Of a DNA stretch of 64,000 bases, positions 62,914 to 64,000 are shown in pieces. Under the pieces are notes generated by a model. It was given only the letters and a program-made list of their open reading frames with translations. It was not told the DNA's origin and ran no database searches. The position numbers and the translations under genes are program-made. Position 1 is the first letter of the stretch. Each line of letters begins with the position of its first letter. Source of the stretch: Dromiciops gliroides (lineage: Eukaryota; Chordata; Mammalia; Microbiotheria; Microbiotheriidae); contig NC_057864.1 of NCBI RefSeq assembly GCF_019393635.1, positions 468,084,617 to 468,148,616 of the forward strand, in the 5' to 3' direction.

Positions 62914-62925
62914 CTAAACAGTCTT

Positions 62926-63158
62926 TTAAAATACATTTTTATTGATATCTTTTTCCCATCCCCTACATTTCCCAATGCAATCCACCCCCTATGCCTTCTT
63001 GGCTTTTGTCCTACCACTGGATTTGAATGACGATGGAAGAGAGAGTGAGGCCAATGCTTTTGTGCAGCTCTGACTCCCTTAAATCCAATTCACAACAAGT
63101 CAAAATATCACCTGTGATGTCACTAGTGCTCTTTAAGAATGAAGGACAAAAAAAAAAA
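62926..63158. mobile_element. L1 3'-like piece (antisense) and class C tail module (sense)
   Basis: TACATTTTTATTGATATCTT (62933) is L1-like. 63016-63147 is the class C tail from TGGATTTGAATGACGATGG to GAATGAAGGACA followed by an A13 run. Confidence 0.65.
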
Positions 63159-63172
63159 AAGAATGAAGGACG

Positions 63173-63327
63173 AGGGGACAGCTAGGTGGTGCAGTGGATA
63201 AAGCACTGGCCCTGGATTCAGGAGGACCTGAGTTCAAATCTGACCTCAGACACTTGATACTTACTAGCTGTGTGATCCCAGGGAAGTCACTTAACCCTCG
63301 TTGCCCCACCAAAAAAAAAAAAAAAAA
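63173..63327 (+). mobile_element. Class A SINE with TSD
   Basis: GAATGAAGGAC before (63161) and after (63329) its A18 tail. A third copy of this target lies upstream at 63137. Confidence 0.94.
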
Positions 63328-63364
63328 AGAATGAAGGACAAACAACAAGAAATTCTTTGAGAGT

Positions 63365-63432
63365 AGCGAAGGTCTTATATGATTGTATTTTCATACCTAG
63401 TGTTTAGCACAGTGCCAGACATAGTAAGCATT
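63365..63432 (+). mobile_element. L2 3'-end fragment
   Basis: GTGTTTAGCACAGTGCCAGA. Confidence 0.5.
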
Positions 63433-63725
63433 TATCTCTGTATCTATGTATGCATATATGTATATATGCCTACCTATCTATCTATAGCTATTATTTAGCT
63501 ATCTCTTCATATATCATCTATTTGTCCATCTATCATCTATTTATCTAACTATCCATCTGTATCTATCATTTATCTATTTCTTCATCTATCATTATTTATC
63601 AACATCTATCCATTTATCGTTTATCATCATCTTATCAATCATTCATATTGCTATACGTCTATATAATCTAGCAACATCTGTATCATCTATTCATCCTTCT
63701 TTATCATCTGTCTGTCTGTCTATCA
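63433..63725. repeat. (TATC/CATC)n imperfect tetranucleotide array
   Basis: ATCTATCTAT-type words, with TCATCTATTTATC variants and a final CTGTCTGTCTGTC. Confidence 0.93.
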
Positions 63726-64000
63726 CCCGCCCTCCTAAATGTGGTCTCTATAATTTCATGGCATTCGGTATGGCTAATTTGGTTGTTGTGTTTGCCATTT
63801 TACCTCGTATGGTCTTCATAGATACTGTTTTCCTGATTCTGCTGACCACAGGACTGTATTAGACTTATCCATGCTGAATTTAGGGTTAAATGTTCAGTTT
63901 CTTCTGCTTCTCCCTCTCCATATTTAAGTCATTCTTCAATTTCTGCTCTTATTCTATCTCCTCTGGGCTGAGGAATGAAGTGATTTCTTTCACTTGCCTT
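63726..64000. other. Unassigned sequence at window end, possibly CR1/L3-like
   Basis: No coding signal. TTATCCATGCTGAATTTAGG and ATTTAAGTCATTCTTCAATT are weakly reminiscent of antisense LINE coding sequence. Confidence 0.2.

Noticed and set aside
63433..63725. CRISPR-like spaced repeats
   Set aside because: The array is a contiguous imperfect tetranucleotide repeat without unique spacers, in a vertebrate genome.

Overview
This window reads as intergenic or intronic DNA from a marsupial nuclear genome. The main evidence is dozens of copies of a tRNA-derived, poly(A)-tailed SINE whose sense strand opens with GGGGCAGCTAGGTGG and carries a B-box-like GAGTTCAAATC. This matches what I know of Australasian marsupial WSINE1-type elements better than the American opossum version, but family and species names are from memory and unverified. 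In the entries, class A is this SINE. Class B is a MAR1-like CORE-SINE with CCTCAGTTTCCTCATCTG in the middle and an ACA-rich 3' end like RTE LINEs. Class C is a class-A-like head joined to a roughly 150-base tail ending near GAAGGACAAACAACAA.

I found no confident protein-coding gene. The only promoter-like feature is a CpG island at about 12130-12515. It holds two divergent ZNF143-type motifs and a CTCF-like motif, and is followed by a possible first-exon donor (12482/12483) and a possible 174-base internal exon (13162-13335). The most protein-like stretch is a 149-codon open frame at 31723-32169 resembling a Ty3/gypsy-type integrase core, with the catalytic DN motif changed; upstream it is broken by stops and frameshifts.

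Layout: 1-1800 holds a class B SINE, CR1/L3-like and L2 remnants, and nested class C/A SINEs. 2731-3755 is a 1-kb CT/CTG simple repeat. 4-11 kb has SINEs, L2/MIR pieces and a solo LTR (8142-8883). 11.6-14 kb holds a hAT-like MITE, the CpG island and L2. 14.5-18 kb is SINE-dense with a GTR-triplet array. 18-22 kb is antisense L1. 22.6-26.9 kb has L2, SINEs, an AT-rich array split by a second solo LTR (25226-25755), and a composite SINE dimer. 27-32 kb has MIR and SINE copies and the integrase remnant. 32.3-34.5 kb is two antisense L1 3' fragments. 35-55 kb mixes MIR, L2, class A and B SINEs and tetranucleotide arrays. 55.5-62.9 kb is the least repetitive part and holds several candidate conserved non-coding elements plus a short retrocopy. 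63-64 kb ends in SINE and TATC repeats.

Many class A SINEs have clear target-site duplications (TSDs), so insertion order can be read: they interrupt L1, L2, MIR, class B elements and an LTR, making them the youngest abundant family here. No operons, CRISPR arrays or rRNA/tRNA genes are present.
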